DNA from: SG8-30 sp963715485 | GTDB lineage: Bacteria; Pseudomonadota; Gammaproteobacteria; Steroidobacterales; Steroidobacteraceae | Length of the DNA stretch: 64,000 bases | NCBI GenBank assembly: GCA_963715485.1 | Contig: OY970244.1 | Coordinates: 2,294,001 to 2,358,000, forward strand | Direction: 5' to 3' | Shown here: positions 9,057 to 18,306 of the stretch, one piece after another | Layout of the letters: each line of letters starts with the position of its first letter | Position numbering within the stretch: position 1 is the first letter of the stretch | The notes under the pieces: generated by a model | Databases searched by the model: none | The model's input: the letters and a program-made list of their open reading frames with translations, nothing else | What the model was told of the DNA's origin: nothing | Made by a program: the position numbers and the translations under genes

Positions 9057-9710
9057 TCAGCGCGGCGCCACGGAGCCGACCACGTCGACGCCCGGCGGCG
9101 GCACAAACGTGAACGAATCCGGCGGTAACTTTGGGTTGCGCTCGACGTCCAGGAACTGGATGCGCGTGGTCTGCCCCAGCCTGTCGACCAGCTCCATGCG
9201 CTCCAGTTCTCTGCCACGAAACCCCAGGCGGACCTCACGAAAATCGGTTTCGTCCAGTTTCGGGGTCAGTTCCACCCAGTCAATTCCCTGCGCCTGTCCG
9301 CCGTCGGACACCGTGAATGCCTCGGCGACACTTCCCTGGCCGGACAGCAGCATCGCTGGCGTCGTTGACAGCGACTGACCGACGTCGCGGACGGTCACCT
9401 GGTCCAGGTCGACGTCGTAGAGCCAGACCGTGCTGCCATCGCTCACCAGCAGTTGCTCCGACGGACTACGGTACTCCCAGCGGAAGCGTCCGGGTTTCTG
9501 CAGCATCAGCGTGCCCTGCGCCTCTTCGCGGACCGATCCCGTGTCATCGAGCACCTGCTGGCGAAACTCCGCTCGCAGGGTGGAGAGCCGCTCGACGTAG
9601 CGCTGTACCCGCTCGACGTCCCGTGCCTGCCCCTGCGCCAAGACCGGCAGCGCCAACAGACAGGCCGCGGCGACCACTGTGAACAGCCCCTGATGCTTGA
9701 AACAACTCAC
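9057..9710 (-). CDS. lolA: outer-membrane lipoprotein carrier protein LolA
   Basis: Periplasmic chaperone that takes lipoproteins from LolCDE and passes them to LolB. From the GTG at 9710 the product is 217 residues: a signal peptide ending near LALPVLAQG, then the half-barrel with family features LRAEFRQQV, GTLMLQKPGRFRWEYRSPSEQLLVSDG (here split by the text limit: GTLMLQKPGRFRW then EYRSPSEQLLVSDG) and WLYDVDLDQVTV. The longer open frame beginning at 9854 overlaps ftsK and has no signal at its start, so GTG 9710, 7 bases after the ftsK stop, is preferred. The LolC/E-LolD transporter it works with is encoded at 50.6-53.8 kb. Confidence 0.92.
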   Translation of the reverse strand: MSCFKHQGLFTVVAAACLLALPVLAQGQARDVERVQRYVERLSTLRAEFRQQVLDDTGSVREEAQGTLMLQKPGRFRWEYRSPSEQLLVSDGSTVWLYDVDLDQVTVRDVGQSLSTTPAMLLSGQGSVAEAFTVSDGGQAQGIDWVELTPKLDETDFREVRLGFRGRELERMELVDRLGQTTRIQFLDVERNPKLPPDSFTFVPPPGVDVVGSVAPR

Positions 9711-9717
9711 GATGGAA

Positions 9718-12042
9718 TCAGTCCTCAGGTGGCGGTGCGACCAGCACTTCGCGACTGCCATTGGACTGCAGCGGTCCGACCAGGCCGGCCGCCTCCATGG
9801 TCTCAACCAGTCGCGCCGCGCGGTTGTAGCCGATCTTGAGCCGTCGCTGCACACCGGACACCGAAGCCTTGCGCGTCTCCGTCACGATGCGCACCGCCTC
9901 GTCGTACAGGGGATCCTGCTCGGAATCTGCCCCGCCGTCCTCGCCGTTCTCGCCGTTCTCACCGGGCAAGCCCGGAATCGGGCCTTGCGGGCCCGACAGC
10001 ACTTCATCGACGTAGACAGGCTCGACGCTCGAGCGTAGTGACTCGACGACGCGGTGCACCTCCTGGTCCGAAACAAAAGCGCCATGCACGCGATTCGGCA
10101 ACGCCGTACCGGGCGGCATGTACAGCATGTCGCCATGACCGAGCAGCGATTCAGCGCCGCTCTGGTCAAGGATGGTCCGGGAATCCACCTTGGCGGAGAC
10201 CTGGAAGGCGATGCGTGTCGGAATGTTCGCCTTGATCAGGCCGGTGATTACGTCCACCGAGGGCCGCTGCGTCGCCAGTATCAGGTGGATGCCCGATGCG
10301 CGCGCCTTCTGCGCCAATCGGGCAATCAGCTCCTCTACCTTCTTGCCGACGATCATCATCAGGTCGGCCAGCTCGTCGATGAATACCACGATGTAGGGCG
10401 CCGGCTGCAGGGTCGGGATGTCGCCCTGGTACTTGCCGGCCTTGAACAGGTTCTCGATCAACGGGTCGACCAATGGCTTGCCGGATGACTCCGCATCGCG
10501 AATCTTGCGATTCATGCCGGCGAGATTGCGCACACCGAGCGCAGCCATCAGCTGGTAGCGGCGCTCCATTTCCGCCACGCACCAGCGCAGCGCATTGGCC
10601 GCCTGCTTCATGTCGGTCACGACCGGCGCCAACAGGTGCGGAATGCCCTCGTAGACCGACAGCTCCAGCATCTTCGGGTCCACCATGATCAGGCGCACCT
10701 GCTCGGCCGTGCTCTTGTACAGCAGCGACAGCACCATCGCATTGATGGCGACCGACTTGCCGGAACCGGTGGTGCCGGCGATCAGCAGGTGCGGCATGCG
10801 GGCCAGGTCGACCACCACCGGCGCACCACCGATGTCCTTGCCTAGCGCGAGCGCCAGCGGTGAGCTCATGTCGTCGTAGGCCTTCGACTTGACGATCTCG
10901 CCGAGCGTGACCAGCTCGCGTTTCTCGTTGGGAATCTCGAGGCCCACGACCGACTTCCCGGGAATGACCTCGACCACGCGCACGCTGATGGCCGACAGGG
11001 CGCGCGCAAGGTCCTTGGCAAGGGCGCTGATCTGGCTGACCTTTACGCCTGGCGCTGGCTTCAGCTCGAAACGGGTGACCACCGGCCCGGGCTGCACGGC
11101 GACGACCTCCACATCGACGCCGAAGTCCTTTAGCTTGATTTCGACCAGGCGCGAAATTGCCTCGAGCGCTTCGGGCGAATAGGTCTGCTCGCGCGCCGGC
11201 GGATCGTCGAGCAGCTTCAGCTCCGGCAGGTCCTTGGATGTTGGCTTGGCGAACATCGATACCTGGCGTTCCTTTTCGACGCGTTCGCTCGTCTCCGGCA
11301 CCGCTGGCGCGGGCGCCTCGATTTTCGGCGGCGTACGCGCTGCGGACTTGCGCTTGCCTTCACGCACTACCGCCTCACGTTGCTGGCGCGACTCCCGGCC
11401 CGCGGCCTGGTCGCGGGCCGAGGTAATTCGCGCGTGCACGGCTGCGATGGATCGCAGCGTCCAGCGGCCCAGGAAGTCCATGATCGCGATCCAGGACACG
11501 CCCGTGAACAGCTGGACGCCCGCGAACCAGAGCGCGAGCAGGAGCAGGGTCGCACCGAGGAAAGACGCCAGCGAGGCCAGGTTGTCGCCAACCAGGCTCC
11601 CGAGCACGCCGCCTGCCGTCGACTGCAGCTGGCCGGGGTCGAAGTGCAGCGTCGCCAGCCCGCAGCTGCTCAGCAGCGCGAGTACCAGCCCGACGGCACG
11701 GAGCGCAACCGTGCTGCGCAGGACCGCTGCTCCACCGGCCTGTTTGAAGGCAAGCCAGGCGCCGTAGGCGATCGCAACTGGAAAGAGGAAGGCGGGAAGC
11801 CCGAACAACATGAACAGGATATCGGCCGTCCAGGCTCCGAGCGGGCCGATCAGGTTGCCGACTTTCCCGGGCTCGCCGGTGTAACTGAAGCTGCGATCGG
11901 AGGGATCGAAACTGGCGAGCGCCAGCAGCAATACCAGGGCGATCGCCGCCAGCAGCCAGAATGCCGCCTCGCGCAGGCCCCGCACCATCGCTGGCTCGAG
12001 CTTGCCTTCCTCCAGCTCCCGCGTTCGCGCCACTCCGGCCAA
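9718..12042 (-). CDS. ftsK: DNA translocase FtsK
   Basis: Septum-located DNA pump that clears chromosome ends during division and activates XerCD at dif. The 774-residue product has about four N-terminal transmembrane segments (residues 28-185), a linker of about 90 residues much shorter than the 600-residue E. coli linker, the RecA-like motor with Walker A GTTGSGKSVAINA and Walker B IVVFIDELADLMM, and a C-terminal winged-helix gamma domain (YDEAVRIVTETRKASVSGVQ) that reads KOPS sites. The start is TTG at 12042, with AAGGA eight bases upstream. An acidic Gly/Glu-rich insert (GENGENGEDGG) precedes gamma. It is divergent from trxB and leads the lolA-vanZ-rarA-crcB-serS run. Confidence 0.96.
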   Translation of the reverse strand: MAGVARTRELEEGKLEPAMVRGLREAAFWLLAAIALVLLLALASFDPSDRSFSYTGEPGKVGNLIGPLGAWTADILFMLFGLPAFLFPVAIAYGAWLAFKQAGGAAVLRSTVALRAVGLVLALLSSCGLATLHFDPGQLQSTAGGVLGSLVGDNLASLASFLGATLLLLALWFAGVQLFTGVSWIAIMDFLGRWTLRSIAAVHARITSARDQAAGRESRQQREAVVREGKRKSAARTPPKIEAPAPAVPETSERVEKERQVSMFAKPTSKDLPELKLLDDPPAREQTYSPEALEAISRLVEIKLKDFGVDVEVVAVQPGPVVTRFELKPAPGVKVSQISALAKDLARALSAISVRVVEVIPGKSVVGLEIPNEKRELVTLGEIVKSKAYDDMSSPLALALGKDIGGAPVVVDLARMPHLLIAGTTGSGKSVAINAMVLSLLYKSTAEQVRLIMVDPKMLELSVYEGIPHLLAPVVTDMKQAANALRWCVAEMERRYQLMAALGVRNLAGMNRKIRDAESSGKPLVDPLIENLFKAGKYQGDIPTLQPAPYIVVFIDELADLMMIVGKKVEELIARLAQKARASGIHLILATQRPSVDVITGLIKANIPTRIAFQVSAKVDSRTILDQSGAESLLGHGDMLYMPPGTALPNRVHGAFVSDQEVHRVVESLRSSVEPVYVDEVLSGPQGPIPGLPGENGENGEDGGADSEQDPLYDEAVRIVTETRKASVSGVQRRLKIGYNRAARLVETMEAAGLVGPLQSNGSREVLVAPPPED

Positions 12043-12245
12043 GTTAGTGATCCTTGATATCAGGTATAGGGCGTAAGGTATTGATGGTACAAGACTTAGA
12101 TCCGCTGTCGCAAGGAGGGCACACCGCCGGCTCGCGGGCAGCTGCGGTTCATCCGATCCGGGCTTTATTCACGAGCCCGCCTCACCTAGGATTGCGCGTC
12201 TTGCGAGGCCAGAGGCCCGCCCCGAGAAAACCGCGGAGACTATAC
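12043..12245. promoter_or_regulatory. divergent ftsK / trxB promoter region
   Basis: These 203 bases separate two divergent start codons, so both promoters must lie here. The AT-richer end (12043-12100) is nearest ftsK. A stem CGGGCT/AGCCCG (12159-12164 with 12174-12179) with a nine-base loop lies about 65 bases before trxB. No clean -35/-10 pair could be assigned. Confidence 0.4.
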
Positions 12246-13208
12246 ATGAGCACCCCCCGGCATACGCGCCTCGCCATCCTGGGCTCGGGTCCCGCGGGCT
12301 ACACCGCTGCGATCTACGCAGCCCGCGCCAATCGTGAGCCACTGTTGATCGCGGGCCTCGAGCCCGGCGGCCAGCTGATGACCACGACCGAGGTCGACAA
12401 CTGGCCGGGCGACGTGGAAGGCCTGCTTGGCCCCGACCTCATGGAGCGCATGCGCCGCCACGCCGAGCGTTTCGGCGTCCAGATTGCCTCCGACCATATC
12501 GACGCCGTCGATCTCGGCGTGCGGCCCTTCAGGCTCAAGGGTGACTCCGGCGAATACAGCTGCGATGCGCTGATCATCGCCACCGGCGCCTCTGCCCGTT
12601 ACCTTGGACTCGACTCGGAGACCAAGTTCCGCGGCCGCGGCGTTTCGGCCTGCGCTACGTGCGACGGTTTCTTCTATCGGGACCAGCCGGTCGCCGTCGT
12701 CGGCGGTGGCAATACCGCAGTGGAAGAAGCGCTGTACCTCGCCAACCTCGCTTCGCACGTCACCTTAATCCACCGCCGCGACAAGCTGCGCTCCGAGAAA
12801 ATCCTGCAGGACCGGCTGTTCGCGCTGGCGGAGTCAGGCAAGGTCACGTTCATGTGGAACCATGTGGTCGAGGAGGTGCTGGGCGACGACAGTGGCGTCA
12901 CCGGGATACGTGTCCGCAACGTCCTCGATGAGTCCACGGGCGAGGTGACCGTTCCTGGGGTATTCATCGCCGTCGGGCATACGCCCAACACGCAGCTGTT
13001 TGAAGGACAGCTCGACATGAAGGGTGGCTACATCGTGGTGAAGTCCGGCATCGCTGGCGACGCTACCGCAACCAGCGTTCCCGGCGTCTTCGCCGCGGGA
13101 GACGTCGCCGATCACGTCTACAGGCAGGCCGTGACTTCCGCGGGTACCGGCTGCATGGCCGCGCTCGATGCCGATCGCTACCTGGAGCGGGTCGACGACA
13201 AGGCCTGA
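12246..13208 (+). CDS. trxB: thioredoxin-disulfide reductase
   Basis: NADPH- and FAD-dependent enzyme that reduces thioredoxin. The 320-residue product (E. coli 321) has the FAD motif GSGPAG at 13-18, the redox pair CATC at 136-139, the NADPH motif GGGNTA and the C-terminal FAD motif GVFAAGDV. ATG 12246 gives the standard N-terminus; a longer open frame reaching 12054 has no family similarity. The next gene starts within 10 bases of the stop, suggesting co-transcription with the GNAT-fold protein, aat and infA. E. coli also places trxB near aat and infA. Confidence 0.97.
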   Translation: MSTPRHTRLAILGSGPAGYTAAIYAARANREPLLIAGLEPGGQLMTTTEVDNWPGDVEGLLGPDLMERMRRHAERFGVQIASDHIDAVDLGVRPFRLKGDSGEYSCDALIIATGASARYLGLDSETKFRGRGVSACATCDGFFYRDQPVAVVGGGNTAVEEALYLANLASHVTLIHRRDKLRSEKILQDRLFALAESGKVTFMWNHVVEEVLGDDSGVTGIRVRNVLDESTGEVTVPGVFIAVGHTPNTQLFEGQLDMKGGYIVVKSGIAGDATATSVPGVFAAGDVADHVYRQAVTSAGTGCMAALDADRYLERVDDKA

Positions 13209-13215
13209 GCGGCCC

Positions 13216-14400
13216 TTGCTGCACGCCCGCATCCTGGAGTCGATCGATGGCGCGGCCGCGGCCGACTGGAACGCGCTCGATCTCGGCGGCCGGCCCTTCC
13301 TGCGCCACGAGTTTCTGGCCGCCGCAGAGCGCAGCGGCTCGGCGGCGCCTGCGACGGGCTGGACGCCCCGGCACGTCGTAGTGGAGTCCGGAGGCACGCT
13401 GCTCGGCGCCATGCCGCTTTACCTGAAATCTCATTCCTGGGGCGAGTTCGTCTTCGACTTCGCCTGGGCGCGCGCCTACGAGCAACACGGGCTCGATTAC
13501 TATCCCAAGCTGGTTTCAGCCGCTCCCTTTACGCCCGCCGCCGGTCCGAAGTTCCTGGTCAATCCGGCTGCCGACGCCGACCTGGTACGCAAGGCATTGC
13601 TCGACGCGGCACGTGAACTCGGACGGGAAACCGGTGCCAGCACCCTGCACGCACTGTTCATCGACGATGCGGAGCGCGAGTGGCTGTCGAACCAGGGCCT
13701 GATGGCGAGACTGGACTGCCAGTTCCACTGGCATAACCGGCAGTTCGGCTCGTTTGAAGATTTCCTCGGCACCTTCACGGCCGAGAAACGCAAAAAGGCG
13801 CGTCGCGAGCGGCGGCGCGTCCAGGAGGCGGGCATCCACTTCGTCGAGCTCCACGGCGGTGAACTCGCGGGTGACCTGCTCGAGGCCGTCTACGCGCTGC
13901 ACGCGCGGACCTTTGCCGAGCGCGGCAACCCGCCCTATTTCAGGATCGATTTCTTCAGCGAGATCGCCTCGACCATGCCCGCGATGCTGATGGTCAAGCT
14001 GGCGATGCTGCGGGACGAGCCGGTGGCCTGCGCCGTCTTCCTGCGGGGAACCGACACGCTTTACGGCCGCTACTGGGGCGCCACCGGCGACTTCCACAGC
14101 CTCCATTTCGAGGCCTGCTACTACCAGGGCATCGATTACTGCATCCGCGAGGGCCTGGCCCGTTTCGAACCGGGCACGCAGGGCGAGCACAAGATCGCAC
14201 GCGGCTTCTCGCCGACCCCGGTCTGGTCCATGCATGAGGTTGCACACCCGGCGTTCCGGGCCGCCGTCGGCGAGTACCTTGGACGTGAACGCGCCCACGT
14301 GCAGGCCTACATTGACGCAATTCGTGCACACGTGCCCTTCCGGCGAGCCGAACCGCAGGCTAACCTCCATCCCGATGTCGGGAGTGATATTTCTCGCTGA
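13216..14400 (+). CDS. GNAT-fold protein of the DUF482 / peptidoglycan-biosynthesis-recognition family
   Basis: About 394 residues from a TTG at 13216, matching PF04339-type proteins with FemAB-like tandem GNAT folds. Family marks are PFLRHEFLAAAERSGSA near the N-terminus, TFTAEKRKKARRERR in the middle and GRYWGATGDFHSLHFEACYYQGIDY plus EHKIARGFSP near the end (quoted in pieces). The biochemical function of this family is not established; an aminoacyl- or acyl-transfer role is inferred from fold only. The start is uncertain: an ATG at 13168 lies inside trxB, whereas TTG 13216 is 8 bases past its stop. The 3' end overlaps aat by 26 bases, so translation of the two is probably coupled. Confidence 0.8.
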   Translation: MLHARILESIDGAAAADWNALDLGGRPFLRHEFLAAAERSGSAAPATGWTPRHVVVESGGTLLGAMPLYLKSHSWGEFVFDFAWARAYEQHGLDYYPKLVSAAPFTPAAGPKFLVNPAADADLVRKALLDAARELGRETGASTLHALFIDDAEREWLSNQGLMARLDCQFHWHNRQFGSFEDFLGTFTAEKRKKARRERRRVQEAGIHFVELHGGELAGDLLEAVYALHARTFAERGNPPYFRIDFFSEIASTMPAMLMVKLAMLRDEPVACAVFLRGTDTLYGRYWGATGDFHSLHFEACYYQGIDYCIREGLARFEPGTQGEHKIARGFSPTPVWSMHEVAHPAFRAAVGEYLGRERAHVQAYIDAIRAHVPFRRAEPQANLHPDVGSDISR

Positions 14401-15064
14401 GACGGACCCGCCGGAGGCCTTGCCGCCGACCCGGTTCGCGCTGCGCGAGCCGAACGGCCTGCTGGCGGTCGGCGGCGCCCTGACGCCCGAGTGGCTGCTG
14501 CATGCCTATCGGCGCGGGGTCTTTCCCTGGTATTCCGAGGGCCAGCCGATTCTGTGGTGGACGCCGGACCCGCGCGCCGTGCTGTTTCCGGCTGAATTCC
14601 ACCGCTCACGCAGCCTGCAGAAATCCATTCGCAACCGCAGCTTCGAAACCAGGCTCGATACTGCCTTCGAGGCGGTCGTGGCCGGCTGTGCGGCGCCCCG
14701 CCAGCGCGAGCCGGGGACCTGGATCACCCCGGCGATGCATCGCTCCTACAATGATCTGCATGCCCGCGGGGACGCGCATTCGATCGAGGTTTGGCGTCGG
14801 GACGAACTGGTCGGCGGCCTCTACGGGGTCGCTATTGGCCGGGTTTTCTTCGGCGAATCGATGTTCTCCCAGGCTCGCGACGCCTCCAAGGTTGCCCTGG
14901 CCCGCCTCGTTTCCGAGTGTCTGGCACGGGGGATCGCCCTGATCGACTGCCAGATGGCGACCGACCACCTGGCGTCCCTGGGCAGCCGCTCCATCCCGCG
15001 AAGCGAGTTCGAGGCAATGCTGGCCGGACTGTGCACCGACGAGCAGGACTTGTGGCACGGATGA
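14375..15064 (+). CDS. aat: leucyl/phenylalanyl-tRNA-protein transferase
   Basis: Adds Leu or Phe from charged tRNA to proteins that begin with Lys or Arg, turning them into substrates for ClpS-ClpAP. The 229-residue product (E. coli 234) has the family motifs GLLAVGGALTPEWLLHAYRRG, GVFPWYSEGQPILWWTPDPR (adjacent), VGGLYGVAIGRVFFGESMFS and DCQMATDHLASLGSR. ATG 14375 is inside the end of the upstream GNAT-fold gene. The adaptor ClpS and unfoldase ClpA are encoded 0.4-3 kb downstream on the other strand, so the pathway is clustered here. Confidence 0.96.
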   Translation: MSGVIFLAETDPPEALPPTRFALREPNGLLAVGGALTPEWLLHAYRRGVFPWYSEGQPILWWTPDPRAVLFPAEFHRSRSLQKSIRNRSFETRLDTAFEAVVAGCAAPRQREPGTWITPAMHRSYNDLHARGDAHSIEVWRRDELVGGLYGVAIGRVFFGESMFSQARDASKVALARLVSECLARGIALIDCQMATDHLASLGSRSIPRSEFEAMLAGLCTDEQDLWHG

Positions 15065-15134
15065 GACACCGAATTGCACTGCAGTGCTGCGTGCGGCACA
15101 ATCCGCGCGCCATTTGCGACAGCTGCGAGGCTGG

Positions 15135-15353
15135 ATGTCCAAAGAAGATGCAATTCAGATGGAAGGAGAAGTCGTCGAGACCCTCCCCAATACGACGTTT
15201 CGGGTGAAGCTCAGTAACGGCCACATCGTTACGGCCCACATCTCGGGCAAGATGCGCAAGCACTACATCCGCATCCTCACCGGGGACACGGTCACGGTGG
15301 AATTGACGCCCTACGACCTGAGCAAGGGTCGCATCGTCTACCGGGCTCGCTGA
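15135..15353 (+). CDS. infA: translation initiation factor IF-1
   Basis: Single S1/OB-fold protein that binds the ribosomal A site during initiation. The ATG at 15135 gives the canonical 72-residue product beginning MSKEDAIQMEGEV, with GHIVTAHISGKMRKHYIRIL in the middle and KGRIVYR at the end. A 5' extension to 15084 is possible in frame but absent from the family. It is 70 bases after aat and is closed by a strong terminator. Confidence 0.98.
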   Translation: MSKEDAIQMEGEVVETLPNTTFRVKLSNGHIVTAHISGKMRKHYIRILTGDTVTVELTPYDLSKGRIVYRAR

Positions 15354-15378
15354 GCTATCCCCGCCCCTGAACGCAGGA

Positions 15379-15414
15379 CCCCCGCGGCGCAGCGCGCCGC
15401 GGGGGTTGTCTTTT
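15379..15414 (+). terminator. rho-independent terminator after infA
   Basis: A perfect 12-bp stem, CCCCCGCGGCGC paired with GCGCCGCGGGGG, has a three-base loop and is followed by TTGTCTTTT. It closes the trxB-GNAT-aat-infA run and separates it from the convergent clpA stop 7 bases later. Confidence 0.92.
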
Positions 15415-15420
15415 ATCGCC

Positions 15421-17691
15421 TCAGCGGATGAGTTCCGGCTCCCGCGCTGACCTGCAGATCAACTCGAGCTTCTCTTCGTCCGCCCCCAGGGTCACGCGGA
15501 CATTGCCGCCGTCGGCGAGCCGGCCGAACAGCAGTTCCTCTGCGAGCGGTCGCTTGATGTGCTCCTGGATGACTCGCGCCATGGGCCGCGCACCCATCTT
15601 GGGGTCGTAGCCCTTCTCCGCAATCCAGGCCCGAGCCGCGTCGTCGACGGTCAATGCGACACCCTTGGTCTCGAGCTGGGCCTCGACCTCGACCAGCAGC
15701 TTGTCGACCACGCGCTCGATCGTCCGCGGATCGAGCGACTGGAACTGGATGACCGCGTCGAGACGGTTGCGGAACTCAGGCGAGAACATCCTGCGGATCG
15801 CTTCCATGCCGTCCGTCGCATTGTCCTGCGGGGCGAACCCGATGCCCGGCCGGCTCATCTCGAAGGCGCCCGCATTGGTCGTCATGACAATGATGACGTG
15901 GCGGAAGTCCGCCTTGCGGCCATTGTTGTCAGTCAGCGTGCCGTGATCCATGACCTGGAGAAGCAGGTTGAAGACGTCCGGGTGCGCCTTCTCGATCTCG
16001 TCGAGCAGCAGCACGCAGTGCGGGTTCTTGGTGATTGCCTCGGTCAGTAGCCCGCCCTGGTCGAACCCGACATAACCGGGAGGCGCACCAATGAGGCGCG
16101 ACACCGTGTGGCGCTCCATGTACTCGGACATGTCGAAGCGCAGGAACTCGACGCCCAGCGCAATCGCCAGCTGGCGTGTTACCTCGGTCTTGCCCACCCC
16201 GGTTGGCCCGGAAAAGAGGAAGGAACCCACCGGCCGGCGCTCGGTGCCCAGTCCTGCGCGCGACATCTTGATCGCGGCACACAGGGCCTCGATCGCGGGA
16301 TCCTGGCCAAAGATCACCAGCTTCAGGTTGCGGTCGAGGTTCTTGAGCACCTCGCGGTCGGACACGGAAACGTTGGCCGGCGGGATACGCGCCATCCGCG
16401 CCACGACCGCCTCGATCTGCTCGACGCCGACGGTGCCTTGCTGCTCGCCCGCCGGCTTCAGCCGCGTGGCCGCCCCCGCCTCGTCCACCACGTCAATTGC
16501 CTTGTCCGGCAGGTGCCGGTCACCGATGTGGCGCGAAGCCAGCTCCGCGGCCGCAGTAAGCGCATCGTCCGTGTACTTCACGCCATGGTGCTTCTCGAAT
16601 CGCTCGCGCAGACCCAGCAGGATCTCGATGGTCTCGGCCACACTTGGCTCCACGATGTCGATCTTCTGGAAGCGCCGCGCGAGTGCGTGGTCCTTCTCGA
16701 AGATCCCGCGGTACTCCTGGTAGGTCGTTGAACCTATGCAGCGGAGTTCGCCGCTGGCCAGCACCGGCTTGATCAGGTTGGAAGCGTCCATGACCCCACC
16801 CGAGGCGGCGCCGGCGCCGATGACGGTATGGATCTCGTCGATGAACAGCACCGCACCGGGCTGCTTGCGCAGTTCCGACACGACCGCCTTGAGCCGCTTC
16901 TCGAAGTCGCCGCGGTACTTGGTACCAGCGATCAGCGCGCCCATGTCGAGCGAGTAGATCGTGCTGTCTGTCAGCACGTCCGGCACCTTGCCCTCGATGA
17001 TCAACCGGGCCAGGCCTTCGGCGATCGCAGTCTTTCCGACACCGGCCTCGCCGACGTACAGAGGGTTGTTCTTGCGGCGCCGGCAGAGGATCTCGATGGT
17101 GCGCTCGATCTCCAGTTGGCGGCCGATCAGGGGATCGATCCTGCCTTCGATCGCCAGCTGGTTCAGGTTGGAACAGTACTTGTCCAGGGCGCCACCCCCG
17201 GATTCCGGCTCCTTCCCGGGCTCCGCTGCCTCTTCCTTGGCGGGCTCCTCGCCCTCGCCGCCCCGGCTGAGTCCGTGGGAGACGAAGTTCACGACATCGA
17301 GCCGCGAAATGTCCTGGAGCGACAGCAGGTAGGCGGCATGCGACTGCTTTTCGCTGAAGATGGCCACCAGCACGTTGGCGACGCCCACCTCCTTCCTGCC
17401 GCTCGACTGCACGTGGAATACGGCCCGCTGCAGCACGCGCTGGAACCCGAGCGTCGGCTGCACTTCACGTTCGTCGTCCGGCGGCAGGCGTGGGGTGGTT
17501 TCGGACACGAACTTGTCGAGGTCTCGCTCCAGTGCCGCAAGGTCACCACCACAGGACTTGAGGATTTCCCTGACCGTCGGCGTGCCCAGCACCGCCAGCA
17601 GCAAGTGCTCGACGGTCATGTATTCGTGGCGCTGCTCGCGCGCGCGCTGGAATGCCTCGTTCAGGCAGAATTCGAGCTCACTGGACAGCAC
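15421..17691 (-). CDS. clpA: ATP-dependent Clp protease ATP-binding subunit ClpA
   Basis: Hexameric unfoldase that feeds substrates to ClpP. The 756-residue protein (E. coli 758) has the Clp N-domain (1-140), a Glu/Gly-rich linker, AAA domain 1 with Walker A GEAGVGKTA and AAA domain 2 with GPTGVGKTEV. The ClpP-docking loop is present as IGF in RPGIGFAPQDNATDG. The start is GTG at 17691, immediately after the clpS TGA, so clpS and clpA are coupled. clpP itself is not in the window. A terminator hairpin lies just beyond the stop but its T run serves infA. Confidence 0.97.
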   Translation of the reverse strand: MLSSELEFCLNEAFQRAREQRHEYMTVEHLLLAVLGTPTVREILKSCGGDLAALERDLDKFVSETTPRLPPDDEREVQPTLGFQRVLQRAVFHVQSSGRKEVGVANVLVAIFSEKQSHAAYLLSLQDISRLDVVNFVSHGLSRGGEGEEPAKEEAAEPGKEPESGGGALDKYCSNLNQLAIEGRIDPLIGRQLEIERTIEILCRRRKNNPLYVGEAGVGKTAIAEGLARLIIEGKVPDVLTDSTIYSLDMGALIAGTKYRGDFEKRLKAVVSELRKQPGAVLFIDEIHTVIGAGAASGGVMDASNLIKPVLASGELRCIGSTTYQEYRGIFEKDHALARRFQKIDIVEPSVAETIEILLGLRERFEKHHGVKYTDDALTAAAELASRHIGDRHLPDKAIDVVDEAGAATRLKPAGEQQGTVGVEQIEAVVARMARIPPANVSVSDREVLKNLDRNLKLVIFGQDPAIEALCAAIKMSRAGLGTERRPVGSFLFSGPTGVGKTEVTRQLAIALGVEFLRFDMSEYMERHTVSRLIGAPPGYVGFDQGGLLTEAITKNPHCVLLLDEIEKAHPDVFNLLLQVMDHGTLTDNNGRKADFRHVIIVMTTNAGAFEMSRPGIGFAPQDNATDGMEAIRRMFSPEFRNRLDAVIQFQSLDPRTIERVVDKLLVEVEAQLETKGVALTVDDAARAWIAEKGYDPKMGARPMARVIQEHIKRPLAEELLFGRLADGGNVRVTLGADEEKLELICRSAREPELIR

Positions 17692-18021
17692 TCAGATCTC
17701 CTCCATCGTGCACAGCAGCGGATGCTGGTGCTGCCGTGCATAACTTGTCACCTGGGCCACCTTGGTCTCCGCGATTTCAAAGGTGAACACGCCGCAAACG
17801 CCCTTGCCCCGCGTGTGCACCTCGAGCATGACACGGGTCGCCCTGGTCCGATCGAGCCCGAAGATGCCCTGCAGGACGTCGACCACGAACTCCATCGGCG
17901 TGTAATCATCATTGATCAGCAGGACCTGGTACAAGGGAGGTTTCTTGAGGCGCGGCAACGCCTCCTCCACCACCAGGTCGTGGCTGGGTCGTTCCTTGCC
18001 GTTGTCCTGCTCGGCACTCAC
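17692..18021 (-). CDS. clpS: ClpS, N-degron adaptor of ClpAP
   Basis: Recognises N-terminal Leu, Phe, Tyr or Trp and delivers the protein to ClpA. The 109-residue protein has a disordered N-terminus, then YQVLLINDDYTPMEFVVDVL, the conserved Asn-Asp pair that binds the N-terminal residue, and VMLEVHTRGKGVCGVFTFEIAETK, the ClpA-binding face (quoted in part). ATG 18021. It is the first gene of clpS-clpA, with zero bases between the two frames. Confidence 0.96.
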   Translation of the reverse strand: MSAEQDNGKERPSHDLVVEEALPRLKKPPLYQVLLINDDYTPMEFVVDVLQGIFGLDRTRATRVMLEVHTRGKGVCGVFTFEIAETKVAQVTSYARQHQHPLLCTMEEI

Positions 18022-18306
18022 GAGCGTCCCTGCATCCGGTTCAAAGTCGCCATTGGGTCACGCTTCCTTTATAGGGGCAGCCCCCGCTCGGCACAAGGTT
18101 GACGGTCGCAATCAATCGTGAATGGTGCCGGCGGGGTAGCCAGCCAGCCAACGGGTCGCATCGACCAGGCCCAAGAAGGCGTCACAAGTGCCGATCACCG
18201 CGGCAATTTCTCTCGGTTTTGTGCCTTGTAGCTGCGGCTCCCGAACCCGTATCATGCAGCGCGATCGTGTCCGAAGGAATCGTGGCGGAGTTACGGCCCA
18301 AATACC

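Noticed and set aside
12054..12245. N-terminal extension of TrxB
   Set aside because: The extra 64 residues have no similarity to TrxB and occupy the divergent promoter region.
15428..18102. Long open frames antisense to clpA and clpS (up to 424 codons)
   Set aside because: High-GC shadow frames opposite a complete, well-conserved gene; no family similarity.
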